The notes beneath the pieces were generated by a model, which saw nothing but the letters and a program-made list of their open reading frames with translations, had not been told where the DNA came from and ran no database searches. DNA of 5,879 nucleotides from Actinomycetes bacterium. Lineage in GTDB: Bacteria > Actinomycetota > Acidimicrobiia > Acidimicrobiales > RAAP-2. The position numbers and the translations under genes are program-made. This document shows, piece by piece, positions 1 through 5,322 of the stretch; the stretch's first letter is position 1; every line of letters begins with the position of its first letter. The stretch is from contig JANXTQ010000062.1 in the NCBI GenBank assembly GCA_025352305.1, positions 1 to 5,879 on the forward strand, in the 5' to 3' direction.

Positions 1-375
1 CTCGACGAATCAGCGGGCACGGTGTTGCTCTCGACACTGAGGTCGGGCAAAGTCGTTGGACTGCTCTGTGACCGTGATATCCAGGGAAACGGCATTGAAG
101 TGGAGTTTTTTGGCGAGACCGTCACGATGCCCGCCGGTCCCGCGACGCTCGCACTACGAACCGGCGCGGCGCTCGTTGTGGGATGTTGCTACAGCGGTCC
201 CGGTCGCGGACACCACGCGGTCATTGGTTCGCCCATTGACACGACGCGTGAGGCCAAGATGCGCCACGACGTCACTCGCATTACTCAACTCGTCGCGCGT
301 GAGCTCGAAGGATTCATTAGACGCGCCCCGGAGCAGTGGCACGTTTTGCAACCCCGCTTTGCCCCGGTCGCGTGA
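1..375 (+). CDS. PIM-type lysophospholipid acyltransferase, C-terminal part (5' truncated by window edge)
   Basis: The reading frame is open from base 1 to a TGA at 373-375 and gives the last 124 residues of a protein that starts outside the window. The visible part is the C-terminal half of an LpxL/HtrB-like acyltransferase domain (LPLAT superfamily): a CDRD motif (residues 23-26 of the fragment), the block FFGETVTMPAGPA (36-48), then LALRTGA, and PEQWHVLQP (110-118) near the end. This pattern is typical of the actinobacterial acyltransferases that acylate a mannose of phosphatidylinositol mannosides on the cytoplasmic face of the membrane (PatA, Rv2611c type). The HX4D catalytic motif lies in the missing N-terminal part and cannot be checked. 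The next gene, a PimA-like mannosyltransferase, starts inside the stop codon (GTGA), as expected for enzymes acting in one pathway. Family assignment is firm; the exact acceptor lipid is inferred from context. Confidence 0.88.
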   Translation, partial: LDESAGTVLLSTLRSGKVVGLLCDRDIQGNGIEVEFFGETVTMPAGPATLALRTGAALVVGCCYSGPGRGHHAVIGSPIDTTREAKMRHDVTRITQLVARELEGFIRRAPEQWHVLQPRFAPVA

Positions 376-1475
376 CAATCTCGCGCGTCGCGCTCGTGTG
401 TCCGTACGCACTGAGTATCTACGGCGGAGTCCAAGAACAGGTGCTCGCCATGGCCCGCACGCTGCAGAAGCGCTCCATCGACGTGATGATCGTGGCTCCG
501 GACTCTTCGGATCGCAGCGACCATGACACGAGCGTGCGTATTGAACGTTTTGGACACCTGTTGTCGATACCCGCCAACGGTTCGCGCGCGCCGGTCACGG
601 TGTCTCTCAGTGCCGCGCGCGCCGCGCAACGAAGTGTTGTGGCTTTTTCTCCCGACATTGTTCATCTTCACGAGCCGTTCGCGCCCGTCATGGGTTACGA
701 GATTCTTCGGTCCCACAGCAACGCGTCAGTGGGCACCTTTCATCGTGCGGGCGCGGGCGTTGCCTACAGCGCAACTCGTCTCGTGTTGAAACGGTTGGCG
801 AAGGGCCTCGACGCCGCGGTCGCCGTGAGCGACTTAGCAGCTACCACGATCTCAAACGGCGCGGGAGTTACGACGACCACGCTGTTTAACGGGTTTGAGA
901 CCGAGCGATTTCGTGAGTTTCCTCGCGTGAAAAGTAGTGACGTGACGGTGCTATTTCTTGGACGTCTAGAAGCTCGCAAAGGAGCTCGCACGGTTCTTGA
1001 AGCGGCGCGCCTCGCGGCGCAGCGTGGTCAGCAGTGGCGAGTTATTTTGGCCGGCGACGGCCCCGAAGGCGCGCACCTTCGACGCGACTTTGGCGATCTG
1101 GAATCCGTTGAATTTCTCGGGGCCGTCAGCGATGATCACAAGCGTCACCTGCTTCGCGACACCGACGTTCTCGTTGCTGCTTCGACGCATGGCGAAAGTT
1201 TCGGCCTCGTGTTGCTCGAGGCAATGGCCGCGCAGACCCCCGTCGTGGCGAGCGATATCGATGGCTACCGAGCGGCGGCCGGGGGACACGCCACGCTCTT
1301 TGCCCCGGGCGACGCCGAATCACTGATGCGTCAAGTTGTTCGCGCAAGCAACAGCACCGATGAGCAGATTGAGCAGGCTCGCCTGCACGCGCAGGGCTGG
1401 TCAATGGAGACATTGATGGACAGCTACGGCGAAATATACGAGCGAGCGCTCGTTGCGTTCGCACGCTCGCAGTAG
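372..1475 (+). CDS. pimA: GT4-family glycosyltransferase, PimA-like phosphatidylinositol mannosyltransferase
   Basis: This 367-residue GT-B fold enzyme probably transfers mannose from GDP-mannose to phosphatidylinositol, the first step of PIM synthesis, at the inner face of the membrane. The N-terminal domain has VCPYALSIYGGVQ (9-21) with the Gly-Gly nucleotide-sugar loop, HLHEP (98-102) and TFH (122-124), whose His124 matches the catalytic His of PimA. The C-terminal domain has FLGRLEARKG (195-204), with Arg198 and Lys203 as donor-phosphate contacts, and GESFGLVLLEAMAA (274-287) carrying the GT4 E-x7-E pair Glu275/Glu283. GTG at 372 was chosen because it overlaps the upstream stop by 4 nt and puts the first beta strand (SRVALVCPY) right after the start. 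A GTG at 336 would only add residues inside the previous gene. No Shine-Dalgarno is visible, so translational coupling is likely. Position next to the acyltransferase supports PimA over other GT4 enzymes, but sugar and acceptor are inferred. Confidence 0.85.
   Translation: MTISRVALVCPYALSIYGGVQEQVLAMARTLQKRSIDVMIVAPDSSDRSDHDTSVRIERFGHLLSIPANGSRAPVTVSLSAARAAQRSVVAFSPDIVHLHEPFAPVMGYEILRSHSNASVGTFHRAGAGVAYSATRLVLKRLAKGLDAAVAVSDLAATTISNGAGVTTTTLFNGFETERFREFPRVKSSDVTVLFLGRLEARKGARTVLEAARLAAQRGQQWRVILAGDGPEGAHLRRDFGDLESVEFLGAVSDDHKRHLLRDTDVLVAASTHGESFGLVLLEAMAAQTPVVASDIDGYRAAAGGHATLFAPGDAESLMRQVVRASNSTDEQIEQARLHAQGWSMETLMDSYGEIYERALVAFARSQ
1442..1470 (+). repeat. GC-rich inverted repeat at the 3' end of pimA
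   Basis: GCGAGCG (1442-1448) and CGCTCGC (1464-1470) are exact reverse complements and can form a 7-bp stem. Inside it TGC-GTTC-GCA (1454-1463) can add three more pairs across a bulge. The stem ends 2 nt before the pimA stop and 15 nt before the next start. The arms also include a 10-bp palindrome, CGAGCGCTCG (1443-1452). No T-tract follows, so it is not a classical intrinsic terminator. It could slow ribosomes, stabilise the 3' end or be a by-product of Arg/Ala-rich coding sequence. Confidence 0.4.
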
Positions 1476-1485
1476 CCTTGACGGC

Positions 1486-2412
1486 GTGAGTGCGCAGCGA
1501 AAAGGTCGATCACACCGTTCGTCCTCGTCGCGAGAGCGCGCCCCGCGACACGTAGAACCGGTGCTGGATCCGAATTGGCAGAACCCCTACACGCCGTCGG
1601 TGAGCGAACGTGAAGCGAATCGACGAGCGATTCGAACGAGCGCCATGAAGCGTGTTCGTCCGGCGCTCTACGGGGCCGTGGCTCTCTTTGGCGTCACTCT
1701 CGTGCTGGCGATTTCGGGAATTTGGGTTCACTCCATTGCCGGATGGTGGTGGCCCTTCGTTGGTCTCGCCGTCGTTGGATCCGTGTTGAGCGTGAGTGAC
1801 CTGCGCTGTCGTCGTCTCGAAGGCTCCGTTGAAACCATCGCCAACACCGTGGTGGCGCAGTTTCAAAGCGGCGGTACGAACACCGACGCGCAGCGTCTCG
1901 CGACGATTGTCGATCGACTCAGTGCCACCTTTGGTCTCAATGACGTGCAGATGCTGATCGTGAGTGACAGCGGATACAACGCTGCTCTGCTGCCTCGAAT
2001 TGATGGCGTGACCCTCGTAGTGACCGATGCGCTGATGCGAGATTTTGAGCTCATTGAGGTCGAAGGCGTGGTGGCTCACCTCATGGCGCGTGAGCGTCTC
2101 AATGCACTCGCGCGCACGAGTGCCGCGTCGCTCAGTTCTCTTTCGTTTGACGACGCGCACGAGTTGGCGGGAGTGTCGCTGGCGTACCGCGCGGACGAGG
2201 TGGCGGCCGCGGGCATTCGCTACCCCCAGGGCTTGGCCAACGCGCTGTCAAAGTGCGCGGCGCAGTCGGCCCAACCGGGATCGTATTTTTCGAGTGAGCG
2301 CTACGAGGCAACGCGCTGGATGTGGTTTGACCTCTACGCCGATCGCGCGTCGGCCATGGTGGGCGACTTAGATGACGCTTCCGTGCGCTCCGCGGCGTTA
2401 GCGGAGTGGTAG
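1486..2412 (+). CDS. Membrane-anchored protein with degenerate M48-peptidase-like domain
   Basis: I do not recognise this 308-residue protein as a named gene. It has a basic, Ser/Arg-rich cytoplasmic head (about 1-58), two adjacent hydrophobic segments (about 59-84 and 86-104, the second starting WWWPFVG), then a soluble region of about 200 residues. That region follows the M48 (HtpX/Ste24) layout: DRLSATFGLNDVQMLIV (143-159), VTLVVTDALM (175-184), EVEGVVAHLMARERL (191-205), ADEVAAAGIRYPQGLANAL (236-254). In active M48 enzymes the third block is EGVLAHExxH and the fourth is preceded by the Glu of ExxxD. Here only His198 survives: HExxH reads HLMAR and the Glu is Ala233, while Asp237 remains. 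Zinc binding and proteolysis are therefore unlikely; a structural or regulatory role is inferred. GTG 1486 was chosen (10 nt after the pimA stop). TTG 1453 inside pimA and ATG 1645 are alternatives, the latter deleting the head. No Shine-Dalgarno is visible. The frame is intact, so it is not an obvious pseudogene. Confidence 0.72.
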   Translation: MSAQRKGRSHRSSSSRERAPRHVEPVLDPNWQNPYTPSVSEREANRRAIRTSAMKRVRPALYGAVALFGVTLVLAISGIWVHSIAGWWWPFVGLAVVGSVLSVSDLRCRRLEGSVETIANTVVAQFQSGGTNTDAQRLATIVDRLSATFGLNDVQMLIVSDSGYNAALLPRIDGVTLVVTDALMRDFELIEVEGVVAHLMARERLNALARTSAASLSSLSFDDAHELAGVSLAYRADEVAAAGIRYPQGLANALSKCAAQSAQPGSYFSSERYEATRWMWFDLYADRASAMVGDLDDASVRSAALAEW

Positions 2413-2420
2413 GCGACCGG

Positions 2421-2426
2421 TAGTCT
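2421..2426 (+). promoter_or_regulatory. Candidate leaderless -10 element for pdxS
   Basis: TAGTCT at 2421-2426 fits the actinobacterial TANNNT -10 pattern and lies 6 nt before the pdxS ATG (2433), the spacing seen for leaderless transcripts. No Shine-Dalgarno is present in the 20-bp gap between the membrane-protein gene and pdxS, which is consistent with leaderless translation. No good -35 is visible, and a six-base pattern with three free positions is a weak signal, so this is tentative. Confidence 0.4.
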
Positions 2427-2432
2427 GAGCCC

Positions 2433-3326
2433 ATGAGTAACGGTTCTTCTGGCACTACTGGCACCGCTCGCGTGAAGCGAGGCCTCGCCGACATGCTGCG
2501 CGGTGGCGTAATTATGGACGTGGTCAATCCCGAGCAGGCCAAAATCGCAGAAGACGCGGGTGCGGTGGCGGTGATGGCCCTTGAACGTGTGCCGGCGGAC
2601 ATTCGCCGTGACGGCGGCGTGGCGCGAATGAGCGACCCCGAAATGATTCGCCAGATCCAAGAGATCGTCACGATTCCCGTCATGGCTAAGGCTCGCATTG
2701 GGCACTTCGCCGAAGCGCAGATACTGCAGTCGCTCGGCGTGGATTACATCGACGAGTCCGAGGTGTTGACACCCGCCGACGAGGCCAATCACATTGATAA
2801 GTGGGCCTTCACCGTGCCCTTCGTCTGTGGGGCCACGAACCTGGGCGAGGCCCTTCGTCGCATTGGTGAAGGCGCGTGCATGATCCGCTCCAAGGGAGAG
2901 GCCGGCACCGGCAACATTGTCGAGGCCGTTCGCCACCTACGAACTATCAACGCCCAGATGCGTCGACTGCACACCGCCGACGCCGCTGAACTATTCGCTC
3001 TCGCCAAAGACCTTCAAGCACCGATTGGTCTCGTCCAAGAGGTCGCGGAACTCGGAGCGTTACCGGTCCCGATGTTCTGCGCTGGAGGAATCTCGACCCC
3101 CGCCGACGCGTCATTAGTAATGCAGCTCGGAGCTCAAGCCGTTTTTGTTGGCTCGGGGATCTTTAAGAGCGATGACCCCACTCGCATGGCCCACGCCATT
3201 GTCGAAGCCACGACGCACTATCGCGATGCGGACATCGTGGCCAAGGTCTCGACCGGTCTGGGCGCGGCCATGAAGGGCGCCGAAACCGCCACTCTCGAAA
3301 TGCGGCTGGCCGAGCGCGGCTGGTAG
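2433..3326 (+). CDS. pdxS: Pyridoxal 5'-phosphate synthase, synthase subunit PdxS
   Basis: PdxS is the lyase/synthase subunit of the deoxyxylulose-5-phosphate-independent vitamin B6 route. It builds PLP from ribose 5-phosphate (or ribulose 5-phosphate), glyceraldehyde 3-phosphate and ammonia delivered by PdxT, in a cytoplasmic complex of up to 12 + 12 subunits. The 297-residue length is normal. A Gly/Ser/Thr-rich head (1-12) precedes the conserved (beta/alpha)8 barrel: [20 protein letters not shown] (24-43) with Asp29, VMAKARIGH (83-91) with Lys86, [12 protein letters not shown] (106-117), and [10 protein letters not shown] (151-160) with Lys154. These match Asp24, Lys81 and Lys149 of the Bacillus enzyme, the residues that hold the covalent intermediates. 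CAGGI (216-220) and FVGSGIF (238-244) form the phosphate-binding region. ATG 2433 is the natural start, 20 nt after the upstream stop. The stop TAG shares its last base with the pdxT GTG, pointing to coupled translation of the two subunits. Confidence 0.98.
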   Translation: MSNGSSGTTGTARVKRGLADMLRGGVIMDVVNPEQAKIAEDAGAVAVMALERVPADIRRDGGVARMSDPEMIRQIQEIVTIPVMAKARIGHFAEAQILQSLGVDYIDESEVLTPADEANHIDKWAFTVPFVCGATNLGEALRRIGEGACMIRSKGEAGTGNIVEAVRHLRTINAQMRRLHTADAAELFALAKDLQAPIGLVQEVAELGALPVPMFCAGGISTPADASLVMQLGAQAVFVGSGIFKSDDPTRMAHAIVEATTHYRDADIVAKVSTGLGAAMKGAETATLEMRLAERGW

Positions 3327-3913
3327 TGCGCGCGGTCGGCGTGCTCGCCCTGCAGGGCGACGTTCGCGAACACGTCAGTGCACTCAACAATCTGGGCGTT
3401 TCGAGCGCTCTGGTGCGCGTTCCCGCGGACCTCGTGGGTCTCGAGGCCTTGATTATGCCCGGAGGCGAGTCAACCGCGATTGCTCACTTGCTGAAAACGT
3501 CAGGACTGAAAGATCCGCTGGCGAACGCGCTCAGTGACGGACTTTTTGTTTTGGCCACCTGTGCGGGCCTCATCTTGATGGCGAGCAACGTGAGTGACGG
3601 TCGTAGCGACCAGTGGAGCTACTCCGCCCTCGACGTTTCGGTGCGCCGAAACGGCTACGGCCGCCAGATTGCCAGCTTCGAAGCACCGCTCGACGTATTA
3701 GGAGTGGGCGAAGTCACGGGCGTATTTATTCGGGCCCCGCGAATTGAGAGCGTCGGAACTGACGTTGACGTTCTGGCGACCCACGACCACGGAGACGGCG
3801 CGCACCCGGTGCTGGTTAGAAGTGAGCGCATTATTGGATGTTGCTTTCACCCCGAACTCACCTCGGACACTCGAATACATCAACTCTTTATCGACATGGT
3901 CACCTCTCAGTAG
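3326..3913 (+). CDS. pdxT: Pyridoxal 5'-phosphate synthase, glutaminase subunit PdxT
   Basis: PdxT is the class I glutamine amidotransferase that hydrolyses glutamine and channels ammonia to PdxS. The 195-residue protein shows the full glutaminase signature: GVLALQGDVREH (5-16), the oxyanion-hole motif MPGGEST (44-50), the nucleophile Cys79 in ATCAGLILM (77-85), RRNGYGRQ (107-114), FIRAP (134-138), and the catalytic pair His175/Glu177 in FHPELTSD (174-181). Length and motifs are those of functional PdxT. The GTG at 3326 overlaps the pdxS stop by one base (TAGTG) and places the first beta strand (VGVLALQG) directly after the start. No Shine-Dalgarno is needed if translation re-initiates. In mycobacteria a thioesterase gene (tesB2) sits between the two subunits; here they are directly adjacent. 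Confidence 0.97.
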   Translation: MRAVGVLALQGDVREHVSALNNLGVSSALVRVPADLVGLEALIMPGGESTAIAHLLKTSGLKDPLANALSDGLFVLATCAGLILMASNVSDGRSDQWSYSALDVSVRRNGYGRQIASFEAPLDVLGVGEVTGVFIRAPRIESVGTDVDVLATHDHGDGAHPVLVRSERIIGCCFHPELTSDTRIHQLFIDMVTSQ

Positions 3914-3934
3914 TATTGGCTCGCCTCGAGGGGC

Positions 3935-3941
3935 GGGAGGA
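3935..3941 (+). promoter_or_regulatory. Ribosome binding site of the yebC-family gene
   Basis: GGGAGGA, with core GGAGG at 3936-3940, sits 4 nt before the ATG at 3945. It is the only strong Shine-Dalgarno in the window and fixes the yebC start, because the same frame stays open upstream through the end of pdxT. A short inverted repeat, CGCC (3922-3925) with GGCG (3932-3935), touches its 5' edge; whether it affects access is unknown. Confidence 0.85.
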
Positions 3942-3944
3942 ACT

Positions 3945-4694
3945 ATGTCCGGGCACTCAAAATGGGCCACGACCAAGCATCGCAAGGGCGCCAAGGATCA
4001 AGCGCGCGCCAAGCAGTTTGCCAAACTCATTCGCCAGGTTGAAGTCGCCGCCCGAGAAGGTGGCGCGGACCTCGACGGCAACGCGTCACTTCGAACGATG
4101 TATCAAAAGGCCCGCGAAGCGTCGGTTCCTCTCGACACCATTGAACGCGCGATCAAGCGCGGATCCGGTGACCTGGACGGCGTTCGCTATGAGGCCGTCA
4201 ACTACGAGGGCTACGCGTCCGGCGGCATTGCCGTCATCGTCGAAACGTTGACGGACAATCGAAATCGCACGAGCGCGGAAGTCAAAAATATCTTCGCGAA
4301 AAATGGCGGCGACATTGCCACTCCCGGCGCCGTGGCGTGGCAGTTTGATCGCAAGGGTTCCATTGAAGTCTCGGGATCACTCAATGAAGATCAACTAACC
4401 GAATGGGTAATGGAGGCCGGGGGAGAGAATCTCTCTCACAACGGCGACAATTTCATTGTCACGACCGATCCGCACGAACTGGCCATGGTTCGTGACGCCC
4501 TCGAGGGCTTCGGCGTGACCATCATTTCGTCGGACTTAGTCCTCGTGGCGCAGAACGTCATTGCCGTTACTGACGCTGGGCAATCGAAAAAGATTTTGCG
4601 ATTGATGAACGCCATTGACGATCACGACGACGTCCAGAACGTGTACGGCAATTTCGATATTTCCGATGAACTCCTAGCGGCCTACGAAGGCTAG
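3945..4694 (+). CDS. yebC: YebC/PmpR/TACO1-family protein
   Basis: The 249-residue protein belongs to the YebC family. Members have been described as DNA-binding transcriptional regulators (PmpR) and, for TACO1 and some bacterial homologues, as ribosome-associated translation factors, so the precise role here is open. The N-terminus is the family signature MSGHSKWATTKHRKGAKDQA, followed by KLIRQVEVAAREGG (27-40), the conserved MYQKAREASVP-type helix and ERAIKRGSGD, then YEAVNYEGYASGG and VETLTDNRNRTSAEVKNIF, FAKNGGDIATPGAVAWQFDRKG. The C-terminus has the usual acidic end with DDHDDVQNVYGNFDIS. Length is typical. ATG 3945 is set by the signature N-terminus and the GGGAGGA site; the frame is open from 3744, but that extension only re-reads pdxT. 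It lies 31 nt after pdxT and directly before ruvC, the usual neighbourhood of this family in many bacteria. Confidence 0.96.
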   Translation: MSGHSKWATTKHRKGAKDQARAKQFAKLIRQVEVAAREGGADLDGNASLRTMYQKAREASVPLDTIERAIKRGSGDLDGVRYEAVNYEGYASGGIAVIVETLTDNRNRTSAEVKNIFAKNGGDIATPGAVAWQFDRKGSIEVSGSLNEDQLTEWVMEAGGENLSHNGDNFIVTTDPHELAMVRDALEGFGVTIISSDLVLVAQNVIAVTDAGQSKKILRLMNAIDDHDDVQNVYGNFDISDELLAAYEG

Positions 4695-4702
4695 GAACCC
4701 CC

Positions 4703-4735
4703 GGCCCGGCAAAGCAGGTAGCGAGCTACTCGGCC
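4703..4735 (+). repeat. Weak stem-loop in the yebC-ruvC gap
   Basis: GTAGC (4718-4722) and GCTAC (4725-4729) form a short hairpin, in practice 4 bp with a CGAG loop. It is flanked by GGCC at 4703-4706 and GGCC at 4732-4735, which could pair outside it. It begins 8 nt after the yebC stop, where a terminator would be expected, but no T-tract follows and the stem is short. The rest of the 115-bp gap upstream of the ruvC promoter shows nothing else that I can name. Confidence 0.3.
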
Positions 4736-4773
4736 AACAGTGATCCGCTGGTTCACAACGGAAAAATGTTTGC

Positions 4774-4802
4774 CTGACTTTTCACTGTGCAGCGGTTAAT
4801 AT
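4774..4802 (+). promoter_or_regulatory. Candidate ruvC-ruvA promoter, probably leaderless
   Basis: CTGACT (4774-4779, compare TTGACA) and TAATAT (4797-4802, compare TATAAT) are separated by 17 bp, the ideal spacer. The -10 ends 7 nt before the ruvC ATG at 4810, so transcription should start at or within a base or two of the A of ATG. No Shine-Dalgarno precedes ruvC. Together these support a leaderless mRNA, a common arrangement in actinobacteria. The element sits in the only AT-richer stretch of the window (about 4760-4805). The start site is inferred, not seen. Confidence 0.7.
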
Positions 4803-4816
4803 CGAACGTATGTTCG
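4803..4816 (+). promoter_or_regulatory. LexA/SOS operator overlapping the ruvC start codon
   Basis: CGAAC-GTAT-GTTCG is a perfect inverted repeat of two 5-base arms around a 4-base spacer, the known LexA box of Gram-positive bacteria (CGAAC-N4-GTTCG). With the preceding T it matches 11 of 12 defined bases of the mycobacterial TCGAAC-N4-GTTCGA form. It abuts the -10 hexamer and covers the predicted transcription start and codons 1-3 of ruvC (ATG at 4810-4812), so a bound LexA would block both promoter and start. ruvC is a classical DNA-damage-response gene, which fits. Binding itself is inferred. Confidence 0.85.
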
Positions 4817-5322
4817 TACTCGGGATCGACCCCGGCCTAACCCGCTGTGGATTCGGGCTGTTGGAGGGAAACCTCGACGGCGTTGAGACATTTCGCGCCG
4901 TGGGCGCGGGGGTCTTGGAGTCGGACAAGGGTGATCGAGTTGAAGACCGGTTGGGATCGCTAATGGTGGATCTTCGGGCCTTGTTGGATGAAATGACCCC
5001 GGACGTCGTCGTCGTCGAGCGAGTTTTCTTTCAGCGAAACGCCCGCACGGCCATTTCGGTGGCGCAGGCCAGTGGTCTGGCTATTGGACTGGCGGCAGAA
5101 CGCGGTCTCGGTGTTCGTCAGTTCACTGCGCAAGAGGTGAAACTGGCGGTCACCGGATATGGCGCGGCCTCTAAGTCACAGGTCCAAAGCATGGTGGCGA
5201 CGCACTGTTCGCTGCTTGAGGTCCCGCGTCCGCCGGATGCGGCCGACGCATTGGCTCTCGCCATCACGTACCTCATGACCGCCCGCGTCGAGCAACGCCT
5301 CGGCGTGAGTAGCCACTCGTGA
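4810..5322 (+). CDS. ruvC: Crossover junction endodeoxyribonuclease RuvC
   Basis: RuvC is the Holliday-junction resolvase that cuts symmetrically across four-way DNA junctions together with RuvAB during recombinational repair. The 170-residue protein starts with the RNase H-like strand MFVLGIDPGLTRCGFG, where Asp7 is the first catalytic residue. Glu70 lies in VVVVERVFFQRNARTA (67-82), with an aromatic Phe73 where the E. coli protein has its junction-stacking Phe69. The C-terminal motif PPDAADALALAI (141-152) supplies Asp143 and Asp146. All four metal-binding acidic residues are therefore present, and the length is normal for actinobacteria. The ATG at 4810 fits the family N-terminus exactly and has no Shine-Dalgarno. 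A promoter and a LexA box lie immediately upstream of or over the start, so damage-inducible expression is likely. The stop overlaps the ruvA GTG by 4 nt (GTGA), marking an operon. Confidence 0.98.
   Translation: MFVLGIDPGLTRCGFGLLEGNLDGVETFRAVGAGVLESDKGDRVEDRLGSLMVDLRALLDEMTPDVVVVERVFFQRNARTAISVAQASGLAIGLAAERGLGVRQFTAQEVKLAVTGYGAASKSQVQSMVATHCSLLEVPRPPDAADALALAITYLMTARVEQRLGVSSHS

Noticed and set aside
336..371. Upstream GTG start for the PimA-like gene at 336
   Set aside because: It would add 12 residues that only re-read the end of the acyltransferase gene. The family N-terminus begins at 372, which also makes the typical 4-nt GTGA overlap.
56..526. 156-codon + strand frame crossing the acyltransferase and pimA junction
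   Set aside because: It is out of frame with two genes that carry clear family motifs, and its Arg/Ser-rich product is typical of a frame shadow.
1453..1485. TTG start at 1453 for the membrane protein
   Set aside because: It lies within pimA in the hairpin and adds only a low-complexity Arg/Ser stretch. GTG 1486 just after the pimA stop is simpler, though neither has a Shine-Dalgarno, so this is not fully settled.
1510..2160. 216-codon antisense open frame opposite the membrane-protein gene
   Set aside because: Its translation is rich in Arg, His and Thr with no recognisable domain and no ribosome site. It is the usual antisense shadow of a codon-biased, fairly GC-rich gene.
2132..2936. Two overlapping antisense open frames opposite the end of the membrane-protein gene and pdxS
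   Set aside because: They overlap each other and the strongly conserved pdxS coding sequence, and their proteins show no family motif.
3362..3371. Palindrome GTTCGCGAAC early in pdxT
   Set aside because: The half-sites are in the opposite order to the LexA box (GTTC first) and there is no spacer. It lies within conserved PdxT codons (V-R-E), so it is most likely incidental.
1792..3600. Recurring GTGAGTGAC-like strings (about 1792, 1961, 3589)
   Set aside because: They are in-frame codons for Val-Ser-Asp in the genes concerned, with no regular spacing. This is codon preference, not a repeat family.
3891..3919. Possible promoter for yebC: TCGACA with TATTGG 17 nt later, or TAGTAT 14 nt later
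   Set aside because: The first pair has a poor -10 and the second has too short a spacer. Both lie over the pdxT end, and the evidence is too weak to list as a feature.
3744..3944. N-terminal extension of the yebC frame back into pdxT
   Set aside because: The frame is open by chance. The YebC signature N-terminus and the GGGAGGA site fix the start at 3945.
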